From Tannerella sp. (GTDB lineage Bacteria > Bacteroidota > Bacteroidia > Bacteroidales > Tannerellaceae): a stretch of DNA of 14,079 nt. Of this stretch, positions 13,736 to 14,079 are shown in pieces (the stretch's first letter is position 1; every line of letters begins with the position of its first letter). A program made the translations under genes and the position numbers. The notes under the pieces are model-generated. The model was given only the letters and a program-made list of their open reading frames with translations. It was not told the DNA's origin and searched no databases. The stretch spans positions 1-14,079 of the forward strand of contig JAITPL010000057.1 of the NCBI GenBank assembly GCA_031289445.1, given 5' to 3'.

Positions 13736-14079
13736 CTTCTCCTTATCCTTATTCGTATTGCGTTCTTGACAGGTTTCTCGCTGATAAAGATAAGGTAGCC
13801 GCCGCCGCCTGCGCCCGATATCTTCCATCCCAAGACATCCGACTTATACCTGTCCAGTTCTGTCCGCACATCCTCGGGAAGCATATTGGGAAACATCGCT
13901 ATCTGTGCTTCGAAGCTCGCTACCGATGCGCGTCCCCATGCTCCGGCGTCGCGGTTTGTTATCGCCTGCCAGCAAGCCTCGGTTGCGATGCTAAGCGCCT
14001 TAGCCTTTTCTGCGGTTATATCTATACCGGTCAGGACGTCGAATGATTCCCGCCGCGGATACTGCGGTACGAGCCACAG
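13732..14079 (-). CDS. GHMP-superfamily sugar kinase, C-terminal 115 residues (cut by window edge)
   Basis: The minus-strand frame enters at the window edge as LWLVPQYPRRESFDVLTGID and ends with TAG at 13732. The glycine-rich motif GWKISGAGGGGYLIFI near the end is GHMP kinase motif 3 (phosphate/substrate loop), and the preceding helix EAQIAMFPNMLPEDVRTELDRYK fits the kinase C-terminal domain. The family includes D-glycero-D-manno-heptose 7-phosphate kinase (HddA), galactokinase, mevalonate kinase and fucokinase domains. Next to rfbA, a sugar kinase such as an HddA-like enzyme in polysaccharide or heptose synthesis is most likely, but motifs 1 and 2 are outside the window. The last residues (RIRIRRS) and stop run into the 14-bp repeat, so the natural C-terminus may have been altered by it. 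Confidence 0.85.
   Translation of the reverse strand: MWLVPQYPRRESFDVLTGIDITAEKAKALSIATEACWQAITNRDAGAWGRASVASFEAQIAMFPNMLPEDVRTELDRYKSDVLGWKISGAGGGGYLIFISEKPVKNAIRIRIRRS

Overview
The window looks like a piece of chromosome from a member of the Bacteroidales (Bacteroidetes). The evidence is: promoter-like boxes of the form TAnnTTTG upstream of several genes; AT-rich sequence instead of Shine-Dalgarno sites before most start codons; a GxGYxYP-family secreted protein; a Porphyromonas-type OmpA protein with a CPDCP linker; a HAD-phosphatase/hotdog-thioesterase fusion of a type I associate with Bacteroides; and the thrS-infC-rpmI-rplT gene order. I cannot assign a genus.

Layout. 1-377 (-): 5' part of an unrecognised protein cut by the window edge. 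378-1503: about 1.1 kb without a convincing gene, made largely of repeats: a 21-bp tandem array, a palindrome, a (CT)14 tract and a 9-bp pyrimidine-rich array. 1504-3423 (-): secreted GxGYxYP protein, divergent from the translation cluster. 3680-7059 (+): thrS, infC, rpmI and rplT, with a promoter-like box inside the end of thrS, a strong Shine-Dalgarno site and an in-frame ATT before infC, and a hairpin between rpmI and rplT. 7060-7384: non-coding stretch with a strong hairpin. 7385-8963 (+): compact type II restriction-modification pair with overlapping genes. 8966-11107 (-): HAD-hotdog fusion preceded by an LsrF-like aldolase/thiolase. 11186-12352 (-): OmpA-family protein, followed by a clear intrinsic terminator placed almost on the start codon of the lsrF-like gene. 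12353-12772: repeat-rich spacer. 12773-13648 (-): rfbA. 13732-14079 (-): C-terminal part of a GHMP-type sugar kinase, cut by the window edge.

How the genes fit together. thrS-infC-rpmI-rplT is the conserved translation cluster and probably has internal regulation. rfbA and the GHMP kinase are on one strand 83 bp apart and suggest the end of a nucleotide-sugar or surface-polysaccharide operon. The LsrF-like enzyme and the phosphatase-thioesterase fusion form a two-gene unit whose chemistry (phosphate and CoA ester) could be linked. The restriction-modification pair is wedged between rplT and the HAD gene with only 2 bp to its convergent neighbour, as expected of an acquired cassette. The most unusual features are several unrelated families of short tandem repeats in the spacers, one of which supplies the stop codons of two adjacent genes, and the probable non-standard start of infC.
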